DNA of 64,000 nt from Pegea sp. RAD2-039. Its lineage: Eukaryota > Chordata > Thaliacea > Salpida > Salpidae. The position numbers and the translations under genes were made by a program. Below are positions 14,201-29,200 of the stretch, in pieces. Numbering within the stretch: position 1 is the first letter of the stretch; each line of letters opens with the position of its first letter. The stretch is taken from NCBI GenBank assembly GCA_034620365.1, contig JAQGEQ010000380.1, positions 310,001 through 374,000 on the forward strand, given 5' to 3'. Under the pieces are notes generated by a model. It had not been told where the DNA came from. It searched no databases and was given only the letters and a program-made list of their open reading frames with translations.

Positions 14201-17200
14201 AAACTAGAATCAGTTTTGGCAAAAACTTAGTCAGAAATATTTTTTCTTGATGTATGCTTTTTTCTTATACAGCTCACTAGCTTTATCTGGTTCAAAGAAA
14301 GGATATCATACAAGTGCAAGGCGTAAGCTAAGATGATTTCATTTTTCTTCCAGCGACTCTTCACTATAACTTAAACTTCACGTGTGATTCTGTCTGATTG
14401 ATTCGCTTACAGCAGCTTAATGAGTTTTTTAATGAAATTTTTCTGAGACCAGGAGAATGTAATTAATTATAATTGAAATGAAACAGTAAAAATTATGTTT
14501 TATTAAAAAAAAGAAGGAGGTATTTAATCTCAACAGAAAGCCTTAGATGTTGAGACAAGAAGTCAAAACGTTTTTCTGAAATAGTCTATCTTGTATAGTT
14601 TATATGAGAGTAAGCCTTTTTTCGTGACTAAAACTAAATTTCGGTTGCTTTTACTGACAAGCAATTTGCATGACTTATATACTCGAGTAGTGAAAATGCT
14701 AACCATTTTTAAAAATCATATTTCATAAGGAGATTTCGATATTTTAATAAAGTTAATGAAATTTCAATCTTTGTATTTATTAAAAGTCAAAATATGGACA
14801 CAAGTTACCTGCAATAATTCTTAGTCATATTTTAACTTTATAAAACTTCTAGTTTAGATATATTTAGATTAATCCGCAACCTACCCTAACATTTTACTAT
14901 TTCATTTTTTAAAGAGATTACTTATAATACTGCTAATGTTATAATGCTAATGTTATAATGCTTTAAGTTTAGTATTTTTAGTAAAATAGTTGTTAACTTC
15001 TCTATTAAGTGAAAACGAAAACGTTATATTGATGAAACGTTCTGCAAGTTACTCGAATTTACCTTAAAATCAATCTTAATTATTGGAAGTAAACTGTTTA
15101 ACCCAATCAACATTTACTTAAACTCAAGTTTGTCAGCCTTATCGAGCAGACAAATTCTAAAGTTAAGAAAGAGCGATGATATTTTGACAGTACTTCTACC
15201 TGACATAGTTTAAAGTCAAAGCAGGTTTGTTTTCATTTTAACTAAATGACAATTTTTTAAATGCGTTTATAATAAAAACATTAGAAATTTTTGTTAGTTT
15301 GTCTTGTCTCAAGTGTCCGAAATTCTAATATGCTATTCATGGTCAAGTTGTGAAAATCAAGAAGTGAATTTTATATCTTTTATAATTTACTTTTTTATTT
15401 TTACTTTAATAACTTGGAGAGAGTTCCCAGATATTTTTTAAAACTCTAAATTTAAAGCTTTATAAAACAAATAAAACAAAGTAATACTAATTCATATTCT
15501 GATAAACTGTAATTATCTTTACTGTGTAATCACTTTAATTTTAAAACTAATATATGAACAAAAACATGTTTTCTGTTGTGAATGTATAAGATAAATATTC
15601 ACTATGATTTTTGATGATGTTTAAACTTAAAATATACAATTTCATTTAAGATTAAATTTTGCTAAAAATATAAATGTCGAATTTTAATTAAATATTAATA
15701 ATTATTGTAAAACCTTAAATCCTCTTATAGTGTAATCATTAGGTAAACATTCTTAGATAATGGTAAATAGTACGATAACTATTTAGTCATAAGTAAAAAA
15801 ACAAGCTGGGCGAATTTGCAAATTTTACAAAGTCTTTAATTTATGAGGAAAATTGGTTGTTTTAACGATAAGAATAGAAACTATTTATTTGTTTATTATA
15901 TCTAAATGTTAAAAGCATAAATTTTAGCTGAAGTCAAATAAAGTTCTTATGAAAATTTATAGTGCATCTGTTGATTATCAGTTAGCTGATTCTGTTGTTA
16001 TTAATAGCTTGCATTTTAATAAAACTAGTTTAAATTTCAATTCTAAATTAAATATTTAAAAAACCCTTTTGGTTTGAATAGTTAAATAGAGATGTATAAC
16101 CTTACAAATCATAGACTATCGAAATGCAATTGAATTTAAATAAATATTTGGTTTTGATATTTTGACAATATTGGGTTATTTGATTGAGACCTTTATGTTG
16201 TAAATAGTTTCAAGAAACTCTTATAGACAATGTTTTCTATTCATAAGTGGTTTTAAAGAAAACACTCATTCAAAATATTTTCAATATGTTTGAAAAGGGA
16301 TTTCTTAAAATAGGTTCCTTAATGATTTATTAAATAGTGATTTATTCAGAAATATGATCTCTCATGAAAATTCAATCGTGATGTAGTATAAAATTTAGAT
16401 ATCAACAAATATTTTTCATTGCATTTTAGTAACTAAACACGTAAATACTTTGTTGCAGTTTTGGTATAAAATGTTTTCTAATCTGCTGTTTTTTAGTAAA
16501 AGTACTTGAAAAAGATTACTTTTTAATTGGCTTTAATTATAATTATCATTTTATTCACATATTTATAAAATTTGTAAAGTTTTATGTAGTTTGAATTCAT
16601 AATAATCTATTATTTTGGGCAAAAAAATTTAAGTTAATTCTGTAATTTTTGAAAATTGATAATCTGTGTTTTCTGTCAAGATATGAATTGAAATAAGGCT
16701 TATACTATCTAGTGTTATTGATAAGTTCAAATAGTTACAGAATAACCATGAATAACCAACATGATTCAATCTTTTATAACTTATAAAAGAAGTTTTGATA
16801 TCTTACTTGTTTCTTTTGTTTAGAATTTTCTTCTAAAAACGACAACATCTATTTCTTTTATTGGTATCAAATCAAGCAAACACATCTTTTTGGTGGCAGC
16901 ATTAGTTTACACAAAATAAAACAACACTAGCTCAGTTAGAAGCTTAAATCATCTGTCGTTTCTACAGCAACAGTCCTTGTGAATACAGAACTCATATTTA
17001 TCCTCATATAACCTTAAACATAAGCCAGACATGATAAAGTAAATTGCCTAAATTCTATAAACAATTAGAGTTTATTTTGCTGGTCATTTTAGTTTTCCTT
17101 CAGTTAAAATGGAAATAATTGCTGTTCCAAATATTTTTATCAATCATAATTTACCACGAGAACTACTTATTACAATTATATGTCATTTTAAGTAAATATT

Positions 17201-20200
17201 TCAAATCAAAATTTTATTATTGCTTCTAATAAAAGTGCTATAAGTATTTTCAGATAGAAAAAAGCTTGCAATTTACTTGTCTCACGTTTCTGCTAGCACT
17301 ACAAGTGATCTTTTGAAAGATTTTATCTATTTTATTATGAAGTGAATGCAAGCATTTTTAAACAACCATTTTTATGTCGACACTTAATTATACCAATGTT
17401 TTTGAAAATTAATTAAATTAGGGTTTCATAATCATAAGATTATCGTTTTGATGACGTCACTAACTTCTAATAAGATAAATGACAATAAATAGCAAAATCT
17501 ATAAAACTCTTTGACTAAATCGGTAATAGTTTTAAAAGCACCTAAGAATGGGGACAGGGAAGGATTAACCGGTTATCTACTCATTATTTGTCATTAAGTA
17601 CAAATAACTGAGACAGATATCAAAGCACTTCATAATATTCAATTGTTATATGTAACCTAGAGGTGTCGCTAGAGATTTAATCTTAGAAATTATATTGTGT
17701 CTTTTATAAACAAACTACTTGCAGGATCTTCTGTGGGTAATAAAGCATATATAAATCTTATTAATGGAACCAATTTATGTCATCGTTATCATGTGATAAC
17801 CATTCTTTAGAAAAAAATTCCTTTTCAAATCGTACTCTCGAAAAATATAGCTCAGTCGTGATAATCTAAGCTACTAAAAGAAATTATTTCACGATTTGTT
17901 GTTTAATAAAACAAAAGAAAAGTTGACAGAGTTCGTCAAAATGTTTTTTAATTTTTTTTCAAATGCTTCTGCTTCCTTTTCTTGTACTATTTTCAAACCA
18001 TTTTGTCAGATCAAACGGTTTATGCATTCAACTTACTAGTGTTACAGCTTTCACCACTCACATTAAAGCTGCTCTTACCGAAAAGAATAAAAGATAAAAA
18101 GATAAAAGATTGTAAGTCTGAACGCCAGCCATTTTGACGATAGACCATGAGATCTGTAACTAGTCAAATTTCAGTAGTAGTTTTCACTTCGTGCATCATT
18201 AACTTTATGTTTCGTATTTCTATTGGCTAATGACCAGCAGTATTTACAATTGCACACTACTCTTTGCTGACATCAACAACAACTAACAACACTCGACTAG
18301 AATGTGTTTGCAAAATTTTAGTAAAAATCAGCTGGCAGTAAAAGACTCACATAAAAATTGGTGGTTAGGTGCCAAGTAGTTGAGCATAATGATCGAATCG
18401 ATTATTTTCGCTTTGATTCTACTGTCAGTTGAGTATAAATAATGATCACTTCATATTCTACTGCTCATCTTAAAGTTCATATAATACTGACAAATGCAGC
18501 TTTTACTGAGTGAATTCACGCACCTTAAATTAGATCAAACCTAACTATTAACATCTCATTTCATTTGGGTTATTTTTTTTCTCCTTTTGACTTGTCTATC
18601 ATATTTTAACGGAAAAATGTAAGCTTGATGTCATTTGGACAATTGAATGTGCGCATATGGAGAGCTGCTTATCGTCGCTTGCTATTTTGTTTGCTTTATT
18701 TCTTTTTTGTTTCTCACTCACTCTCAACACGTGTGGTCGTTTTTTAGGGGCTTTTGAGCTTGCTTTTGTAAAAGAATTTTCTTTGGAATCTAACAAATTC
18801 TATTTTATCCGAGCATATCAATAATTCTATTTAGGATAAGTTTTAACTTGACTGTGTGATAGTTTAGACCCAGAGAGCAACGCTTAGACTAAGTCCAGAG
18901 ATCATGACTACAATCACAAATTGTGATCCATAAACAATTTTTTCAATAACTCAATTCTAACGGTCACATAAAAGTTTAAAACTAGTAACTAAGTTCTAAT
19001 TTCAATTATTCGAAATTATATATGAGCATTTTAAAACAATAATCAAAACTATTTTTGTAAACATAAAGTTAAGTTGATATTACAATACTTTTTTTATGTG
19101 AGAGTATCAGAAAGCTAGTTTGATTTAAGAAAGTTGCAAAGCTCACTTATGTTATATGCCATTATTTATTTTTAAAATAGCTAAAACTATAAGAATGTTG
19201 CAGAAACTATTACTTTAATTTAAATCAGATTAATTAATGGTCAAGAAAAACATAATCATAATACCTTAGTAAAAGCTCAGTTTTGTAAACTTAATTAGAG
19301 CTTTTCGTTAGTTTATAGATAGAAATAATCAAACCAATTTTATAATTAATTAAACAAAAGTAAACAGTGATTAAACGGAACCGAGAATGGTTTTCATACT
19401 AGAATATTTTTTACTTGCTTTGATGTCTATATAAAATATAAAAAAGTTCACAATCTGTTAAAGAATTTTTAATTAGCCTAATTTTAATTACTTTAAAAAT
19501 ATTTAAATCAATTTGAAACTGTAGCAGTGTTTCTATCAATAAAGTAATTTTTACTTCGCAAAACTCTTCGCAAAAAGCTTCACCAAAAGTCTTCAGCTTC
19601 AATTCTACATTAAAACCCTGATTGATATTTATGACTATAATTTATCCTTTTCTAAAGTCACGTAACTCTCTAATATAACAAACAATTTAAATATAAAACT
19701 AATTAATCTCTGTATTTTTATAAATTAGTTTTAGGCTTTACAGTAAAAGATTAATTTATTAGTAATAGTTTAAGTTATCGTTAAAGTAGCTGAATATTAA
19801 ATCTAATAAATAGAGTAACGTGAAGAAATAATTTATCTTTAGAAATTATACAACTACTATAAATATATCCGTAAGTTGTTATAAATAATATAACTTTTTT
19901 ATATAAACATTTTATCCACTCTAAGCTAACAAAGATAGGGTTGTAAATTATAAAAATGAATCTGTTCTAATTAGATCTTTTTCTCTTAAACTATTTCTAT
20001 AATTGCAACTTTAAAAACAAAGTGTTACTCTATTTAGTTTCGTTGAGTCTTTATTGGCTGTAAAAACAATTATGTATCAATAAAACACCTGAAGGCTGTG
20101 AAATGTGAAATTCATGAAGTAAAGGTGCAACTAATACTTTTGAAGTTTTAATAAAGTTCATTATTAACAAATAGCTTCCAGTTTTTATTAACTATAAATC

Positions 20201-23200
20201 GATTTGAACTGAAGCTTGATGAATTAAATAATGGAAAAGTTCTGAGCTAGAACAAAGATAATTTTAAATACTCGATAGAAAGTTCAAAAAAATTAATTTA
20301 GTTTTAAGTATCTGTTTCAGAATTTTGTTGGTGGAGAAACATTTATAATGATTGGTAGTTAAAACACAGCATGTATCAAGAAACAGCGAATGACTTTCTT
20401 GCTCATCATATCAATCATTCTTAGAAAATTTGTCGATAAAATAAGCGATGTTATGCTCGATTAAACAGATGATTCTTAGCCGGCTTCGTTTGTGTGTTCT
20501 TATCTCACACAAATTTCTTAACGTTGTGACCGCAACAAAGTAGCTCCGGGCCGAAGCCTAAACATTTTCTTTGTTTCACTTCATTAAAGTGGCTTTGTAG
20601 ACAATGATCAAATGATTTATGTGTTTTGAAGGTGTCTTTTTATTACTTTCAAGTAATAAAGGAACAAAAGGTATACAACCGTTTGATTTCTGCCACCGCT
20701 TTAAGTGCTTGTGTTTCGGCGACAATTTCGCGGTTAGTTTGTGTAGAACTGGAGTCGTTAAAACATTTAAAACCTAATGAACCATTACTTCACTTGGACA
20801 AAATTATATTACTCTGAAGTACCTCACAAATAAAAGATTAATTTTTCAGTTGATCATATTGACAGTATTTAACAAAAAATTCAAACTCAACCATACTCTT
20901 TGTTTCAATTTACTTTACGTCTTTTTTACTTAAATGATTTGGTTTTGTTTTTATTCAAGTAACTACATAAACCTGCAAGCTTAACGCATGGTTGAAAAAA
21001 CGCCCAGTGGCTTAACAGTAAAAAACAGCACAATTAGTTATTTAGCCACATTGAGTTTGCTATATTTCTTCAAGTTTTGTGGCATAACATTTTATGTATC
21101 AATTGTTATTTCATCAACAATTTTCATTCATAAATTTGTGCATATTTAGAATATAGATCTATCAAAAGAAGAAATATATTATCGCTGAAAATTACATGTA
21201 AAATATAGAAACGGGCCTAAGGATGATGGCCTCTTGATCAGCAAGCAAGATCTATAAATAGCTGTGGAAAAAGCTAATTTTATAAAGGTTTATCTCTAAA
21301 ACTACTATCGATTTATCTTCAACTAATACTGCATAAGGTCACATAGTCTTCATTGTTAACTCAGAGGCAAACTAAATCTGGTAGCTAGAAAATTATGCTG
21401 CGAACGTTTTTAGTCTAACCTTTGTATTCAACACATTGGATAAGTTCAACTTACGCTGATAAAATTGTACTAAGTCAGACACGTTTACCGGTAATCTGTG
21501 GATGTTCGCAGTTTAGTTTTTGGAAACATTAATCGTACACAAAAGAATATTTCGACAGGAAACTATAGAAAGCTTGCTTCAATGAGACATCACATTTTGT
21601 CAGAAGAATTCGAGAGTTTTATCAAGCACTTTGACTTGCAATGTTTGTAATGTAGAGACTCCGTCGTCTAGTTAATGATTAAGTTCAATTTCATGGTTTT
21701 ACGCCTGCTGAGAAGTTATGATTACTATGAATCTTATTGGAGTTAAAGGAAGAGAGTACATCATTGAGTATAATGAAGTTTAGATGGAAGCTTGTTTCCA
21801 TTATCACACTTACCTTTCACATCAGCTGTTTAAATATGTTAAATGTTTGAAAAAGTAATCATAAAGGTGTTTCGTTCCTAAAAATAATATAGACTCTGCT
21901 AATAACAATAGCTCACCGGCTATTGTGAATCAAAAACGATAAAAAAGGAAGTTTAAAGAAACTTTTTGTAGAAAATTAAGTAGCGGTTGTTGTAGCTGAA
22001 AATTACTTCATTGAGCTGCATGATGTGAGAGAATGGTCATTAAATGAATGAGAAGAAGGCCAGAAAATTAGAAGTAGTGCTTTGAGTAAAGGTAAAACGA
22101 CATGCGTTGAACTGCTACGAGATAGTTATAGCGTGCAGCTAAGCTAGTCAGTTAGTCAGATGCATTTGTTGCTGTAATGTTGGTTCCGGTTAAGAAAGTA
22201 GTTTTCTTGAAAGCTTTTACAAAGAAACTTATCACTAGAATGAGAGCTTTTTAATTTTGATTTTAAATAAAAAGTCTTCAGTTAAAAAAAAGATTTAATC
22301 ATACGTTTGAGCATATCTTAAAAATTGAAAACTTTCTTTATCTTCGATTAATAATAAAGATCAAGCTAAGTTGTAAAAATAAATGAGAATTGTTCATAAA
22401 ACATGATTCTTTACTTATTCGTGCGCATCCAAAAAAATCTTCTGAAATTGAGTGAGTCACGTGGTATTTAAATTGAAGGTTACTCTATTTCCGATCAGTT
22501 AATCTTTTAAATATAACTCTCCAGTTCCTTTATGTAAGCTACATACGCTCGACAAACCCCCGTACATAGTTCGATTTATTCGTAGATTTCTTGAAATTTA
22601 TTTAAAGGCTTATGTACGAAAGATAATAATTTTTTAAGAAAAAAATCTGATATTTAGAAAAGTTTGTAATCCAACATTAGATTTTGTCTAGTTAGTACTC
22701 GATGAAACATTCAGACATAATGATAGAAAGCTAATAAATAAGGTTTTACCCTAAGTTTTCTGGGTACGTTCCTAATGGAGACCACACGTGCTACTAAGTA
22801 ATAGCTTACTTGAGAAGATTTACCAAGAAAGTTGGTTTAACAAGTTTAATGTAAATTCAACAAAGGTCTTATGCATAAAAATTGAATCACATAAATTTTG
22901 TGAGTCATAGATTTATGTTAATGAAATACGTTTTTGTGTTTATTTTTAAAATTGAGACTTAAATCTGGAAGCTTGAAGCGAGATAGATAAGGAATCTTTA
23001 AAAGGTCAAATGGATGTGGAATAAATAGCCACAGTAGCTGTCAATAATAACTCGATAAATGAAAACAAAGATTAGTTTAAAAAGAATAGAAAAGTAGCCT
23101 AATGCTTCTAAAACTGTTAAATTGTAGCAAGTGTCCTCGTTTCGACTAATTTAAGCTGATGAATGTAACTTCATCAAAAGCCTTAGGTGGCACGCTCATA

Positions 23201-26200
23201 ACAATCATATCATCTTCCGTTGATAATTAAATAAAGGCCCTAACTTCATCCATCACCTTATTTAACAACTTTTGAATTAAGAAGCTTAATCATTCAACCG
23301 AATATTTTCCATTATGAAAAAATAAAGAAACTTGTCTTTGTAGTATTTTTGATAATGTTTATCTAAATATAAAATAAGCTGACAATATAAATTTATTCCA
23401 GTTTCTTTACAATAAGACATCTTTTTTTTACTTATTTCTTGAAATTTAGCCGTGCTAAATTTTACATGAATTTAAAATCAAATAAACTCTCATTACGTTG
23501 ATGGTGCCAGGTTTTAACATAACGTAACGAGAGTTCAATTTTATAACATAAATTGTTTTCTTCGAAAACTATTTAGTATAAATTTTTTTTTATTCTGTTG
23601 TTAAAGAGTAATCATCAAATTTACAAGCATCTTATAAGACATAAGAATGAAGTTTTTATTCAAGTATATAGTACCATCACAAAAACTATCAATTACTATT
23701 AGTTGCTATTGTCTTGTATCTAGCAAAAATAAATTATCACAGCTATTAATGAATAAATCTTTCAAGTCATTGACAGATGATTCTGCGCTCTAATACACTA
23801 TCGAATCTTATTCTATTAGGGAATATTTTTAATATTAAGACATCATTAAACCAAATGTAAACATTGTTTCTAGAACTACGTTTTTATTAACATGCTTCGG
23901 TAAAAGTAACTAACTAATTTCATATCTTGCGAAATACTTTCTAATACTTGTAAGTTAGATCGTCTACTACTTATTATGTTTTTTATTATTAATAGTTTTA
24001 TAGTATTTGGTAAAATCAAAATATAACAACAACTAAATTTTTTTGAAAATAATTTTATAAGAGTTAAAATTATAAAATCAATTTTATCAACTCAATACTA
24101 GTTGCAAATAGAAAAAAGTTTTTCTCAATAGTGATATTTGTGTGTATAGATTCACACCCTAAACTATACAGCATTAAAGGTGGTAAAGCGGTCAGACTGG
24201 TGATCAGCTGCAAGTTTTAAAAGTTGTTTGGTAAATATTCACATCAACAAACTATTTCCTACAACTATCAATTGATCATCATTTACAATCAAGTTTTAAT
24301 TTTTTTTATCTAAAAAGAAAGTTTATTTCTTGTAACCGATATTTTGACTTTTAAATGAGAGTTTTTACACGTACAAATTAGTTGAAGGGGGTGAGAAACA
24401 TGCTTTAGAAGCTTTTTTAAACTTTTTTTTTGTACTACATTTTGATCATTTTTAAATAAAATTTATATTTATATTTTAGGCTAAGTACTATTTCATTTGT
24501 GTATAATTAATTATATCCCAATATTAAGTTACCAATTAATTCATCAGGTTCATTTAAAGTAAATGTCTTTCATTTAATATTTTGTTATTTTCACTATTTT
24601 AAAATTCAACAAAGCAATGTCGACGCCACGAAAAGTTGTTCTTACTTCATTTTTCATAGCTTTTCTCGCTATGTTTCCTTCTAGATTGGTAGCAGTTGTG
24701 GACAAATTTGATTTGGTAAGTTAAAATGTTTTATCTACAGTTGAAAGCATAAGTCTAATTACAGCAACGTAAATATTTGATTTTTTTTGTTGGCTATATT
24801 TATCAGTTTTGCTCTTATTTATTGACAGAAATTTATTTTATACGTAATACTGTTTAGGTGTAAAAGTTTGTGTGGTTTGCAAAACAAATCTAGTCTGTGA
24901 CAGTCTTTTTATTAAGTTACTTTTCACTAATTTTGTAAAATACATTTAGGATTTCACTTTTTTAGTTCAAGCGTTGTTTATATTGAATTTTCATCATAAA
25001 TGCCACAATTTGGGGATGAAACTTAATTTTTGGGGTTTAAACGTTTTTAGTATGAAGACTATGATATTGAAAATAAATCTAAAAGCGAAAACTCTTTGAC
25101 AATTTGAGTATTGTAAAAAGCTCTTGCCTTTTTTGAAAGAAATGAAAAATCTTTTAATGAAAGATACCTGCGCAATATATCATATTTTTACAAGTAAAAC
25201 ATAAAAAAATAAAGTATAGTTGGTTAAATAAAGAATTTTTAGAGGTGAATTTTTACAATAGTTTCTTAATTTTTTAACCTTTTGTTCCTTTATTCTTTAT
25301 GTTGAACTGGTCAAGGTTTAAAACTCAATGGTATTACCAGTAGCGCTATTTATTGTTGAAACTTGATCAGGTTTGTTTCAAAGGAATTCTTTCAAAGCAC
25401 TTAATTGGATGGGCCATATGAGAGTATTTGTGATTAGTATGATAGTCATCAATACGGGGATCACTTGAACAATATAATAATTTCTAAAATTTTAAATGCT
25501 TAAAACTGTTTTAAAGCTTTTAATTTTATGAAGTGCGTAACACAGTGCTTGCTAGTGATTACGATAAATAAACTTTCTCAAAAGCCTTCAAGCCAGTTAT
25601 CTTATATCTTAAATATTGTGCTAACAAACTTTAACAATTGCAAGGCAAAGATGAAAAATAAATTCAAACGCACAAGTATAGCAACTGTTTCATTAGTAAT
25701 AAATGTTTTTTAATCTGTGGTTTTTACCTATAACAAACTGATAAAAATTTACAAAAAAGATGTTCAGTAAATTCTAAAATTGTATGCATATTAATAAAAG
25801 TTTCTTTAACTGAGCTACTAATTTATAATTTTTTTTTTCTGTCGAAGCATGCAAAAAGTAAATGTTATCCTAAATTTGGCGTTATGATTTGTAATTTTGA
25901 GATATCAAACATGTCTGAAGTTATTAAACAGTGGTTTATTTGTGGCTTCAGTTTGTGAAGAATACATTTAATATAATAATGAGTAGTGTTAGCTACCCTA
26001 GATTTTCAATTAAACCACTTTCTATATTTACTATTTAATATTTAAACAGGTTATGTGGAAACAGTTATATTATTTGGGGGAATAGTTTAAGACCTTGCAA
26101 CTTTTTATATGATTTATTATTTTTTTCACACTTTGCTTCAGTTAGATAAAAAATGTTGTCATAAGATGTAACTTGTAGAGCTACGTGATTCTGCTTCAGA

Positions 26201-29200
26201 TTTCCAATATTCGATGAAATTACTCATTAAAAGAACAGACTCATTCTGTAGTAGTTAAGTTGACTTTCTGTGTCTTTCTTTAAGAACTCTTGTTTAAAAA
26301 ATATCTTGCCAGACTCACGTAAGAAGTATATTTTGTGTCAAACATGGCATTTGGATAAAACCTTTTTGCAATAGACAGCTGTTTTCGAAAGTAAACATCA
26401 ACTCATAGTCTTTGGCTTTGTTAGTGAAAGTGTCTACTTATAATGTTCAAATGAAGACTGTTTATTTAGTGTTCTAGGTCTACACTAAACTCATAGGTGG
26501 AAAAATGCCACACGCATGTTTAAAAATCTGATTTTGATCAGTCCAAGAAAGATCATGCTTAATTCGACCAAAAAGATTTCAAAATTGAAGTGAAAACGTC
26601 TAAGTGTTATACAAAATGATGTGAAAGCGGTCAGATCTATTGAAGCAAATTCAACTGAACGGCAGTAAGCCTATTTGCTTGCTTGTTTATCGTCATTTTA
26701 AGAACCAGGTTTAAAATCTAATGTGATGAAGAACTGTATACTTGGTCGACATATTTTAAGGCCCAGCCAGTCTTACTTCACGTATGATTGCGCATTCTAA
26801 GTGTTCCTTACGTGTTGCTTATCTTCATATCTTGAGCTGACATTATCTCAAATTCTATAAGCACCAGGTCGCAAATTGACTGGTTAAATGCTTATTTTAT
26901 TGTTTGATTAAAGGTTTGATTACAGAAGTAGAAAAGTATTACGTAGAAATTTTCTTTTTTGAGATTTCATTTTTATATATTTATAACTTACGTGACGTGT
27001 TTTATTGATAGTCAACAATCAAACTATCATTTCCAGATAATGTGTCATTAACACAAACAAACTAAATAAACGAAAGAGAACTATTTGTATGATAACAAGA
27101 CTAAAATATTTTAACTTTAAAAGTAAAGGTTGGTGAAAACTTACTTTTTTAGTTAGGTAAACAAAATTTCACTAAAGTTAGTTACTTACTAAGATGACTA
27201 CCAACTTGTTATAATTTGCAAAATATTTGAAAAACCGTTTTGAAAGTTTATGTTAAATAAGGAGGTTGTTGTAATTTTAAGCAAACCTTAATTGTAGTGA
27301 GTAAAATCATTTATTTAAATCTATAGAAATAATGCTGACTGGCTAAAAATATCAAAAATACTCCTGCCAAATAAAACAAACAATTAGTAAATGATATTGA
27401 TTTGTAGTTATTTTAAAAATAAACTTTCTGTAAATATCAAAATTTAGAAAACAAGATGATGAAACATTATTTGAATTACAAACATTCAACTTTCAGCCTT
27501 CATAACTAACTGTTTAATACTTTTAATATTCTCTAATTTACTTTCATAGCAATAATATTTACAAACAAAAATTAACTATCAGACTAATTTAGCCTCGAAA
27601 AAGGAAATACATTATTGTCTACAGTTAGCTTAAAATTTTGTCTAATGTTTATGTTTAAAAACTTTGTAATCAACTTTGTATTCCAAAATCTTATTTTTAT
27701 CATATAAATTACTTTTAAGGGCATTTGTTTTAAAAATTAGCTTCTCCTTGATCATGATTAATAGCGAAGATATAATGATTTTTTAATCTCTATTCAAACA
27801 TTCTAAATTTATTGTAGTTTGTAATGTGCATATGAAGTATAACTTCATAAAATTAAATATTACGTGGATATATTGTTTAAATATTGAATAACTGATTATT
27901 TTTGTATTTTGTGGACTTCGAAATTAGATGATTTTCTTTGGTAAATTGCGCTTTAAAGAATATTTAACTTTGTATAAATAAATAAACACTTTTCTATTTT
28001 TTTTGGTGTTCTTTTTTAAAAGTTTTGAATTTGGTATGGTTTGCTAAAATATTTCACTAAAAAAAGATGATGTGTAAAAAGATGATAAATCCTTAAGTTT
28101 TGTGGTTTTGATGAATTTACAGAAAGTAAAATTCGGCAAACGATATTTGAATAATTAATTTCAGAAAAATATTTTTAACACATTTCTTAACATTTTTAAT
28201 CAGTCGTATAACTGACATCATTACTGAATCAGTTAAAACTATATCTTATATAACTTAAATAATTTATAATAAGAGTAGTGTAAGTGACATTTGTTGTATA
28301 AAAATCAAAAAGTTTGTTCTTCTGGAAAACCGATCCATTTTTTAGTTATTGAAACTAGATTTTTACTCAGCTTTGTAACTTCAGTGCTTTTCAATTTTAT
28401 GCTACAAGAACCTCTAAGCCTAGCACATGGATAATTTTCATTCCTTGCCTTACACAATATAATTTTCATATTATGTGCTTTGCCTTGTGGCTTATTTCAG
28501 GTATAGAAAATAATCAAATAATTTTCTGAATTTTTTTGAAGCTTACTCAAAAGTCTTTAATAGCAACAGCAAGACAATATTGTTTAATTACTCTTCATAT
28601 TTAGATAAGCTATGGAACTTTGACTTATTCTCTGCTAAATGAATTTTGTTTGTTTAAAAAATGTAAATTGTAAATTATTAATAAGCTAAAAATTCATGAA
28701 ATTCTTTTAAAATCAAATATTTAATTTATAGCAAATTATTTAAAGGTTATTTTTTGAGTTATAACTTTTCGCTTCAAGAGAAAATAATCTTTATTTAAAT
28801 TTACTTCACGAAAGTGAAATTGGTTTTATTTTCTGATGTTGATAATATATAAATAAATTTTTCCATAAGGACGTTTTGTTTACATTTAGGGTTTTCCCAT
28901 CTTAATTTGTTGAGGACATAAAACTATAATTTATAGAAATAACAAACCAAATAATACATTTACTTGTTTTCTCGAAATATTCTATTGTAAGTATTGTGTA
29001 GTTAATTATCTAAAACCAATTCAAATTTTATTTACCATGAAAACAATTTGTTTTAAATCACTAAATAATTTGTCGTTACAAGACAGTTCAAAGACATATG
29101 TATATTTTAATCTATTAATATATTTTCTTTTGAATTATTTATAGATATTATACTTAGTTCTTCGAAAAATCCCTTTAAATTTTACGCTATTTTAGATTGT

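Noticed and set aside
20482-20558. Considered as a tRNA because of its 7-bp outer stem and 77-nt length
   Set aside because: There is no A box, no GTTCRA T-loop and no anticodon arm at the expected position.
20626-20817. 63-codon frame just after the nested inverted repeat, considered as a mobile-element ORF
   Set aside because: Starts with TTG and shows no recognisable motif.
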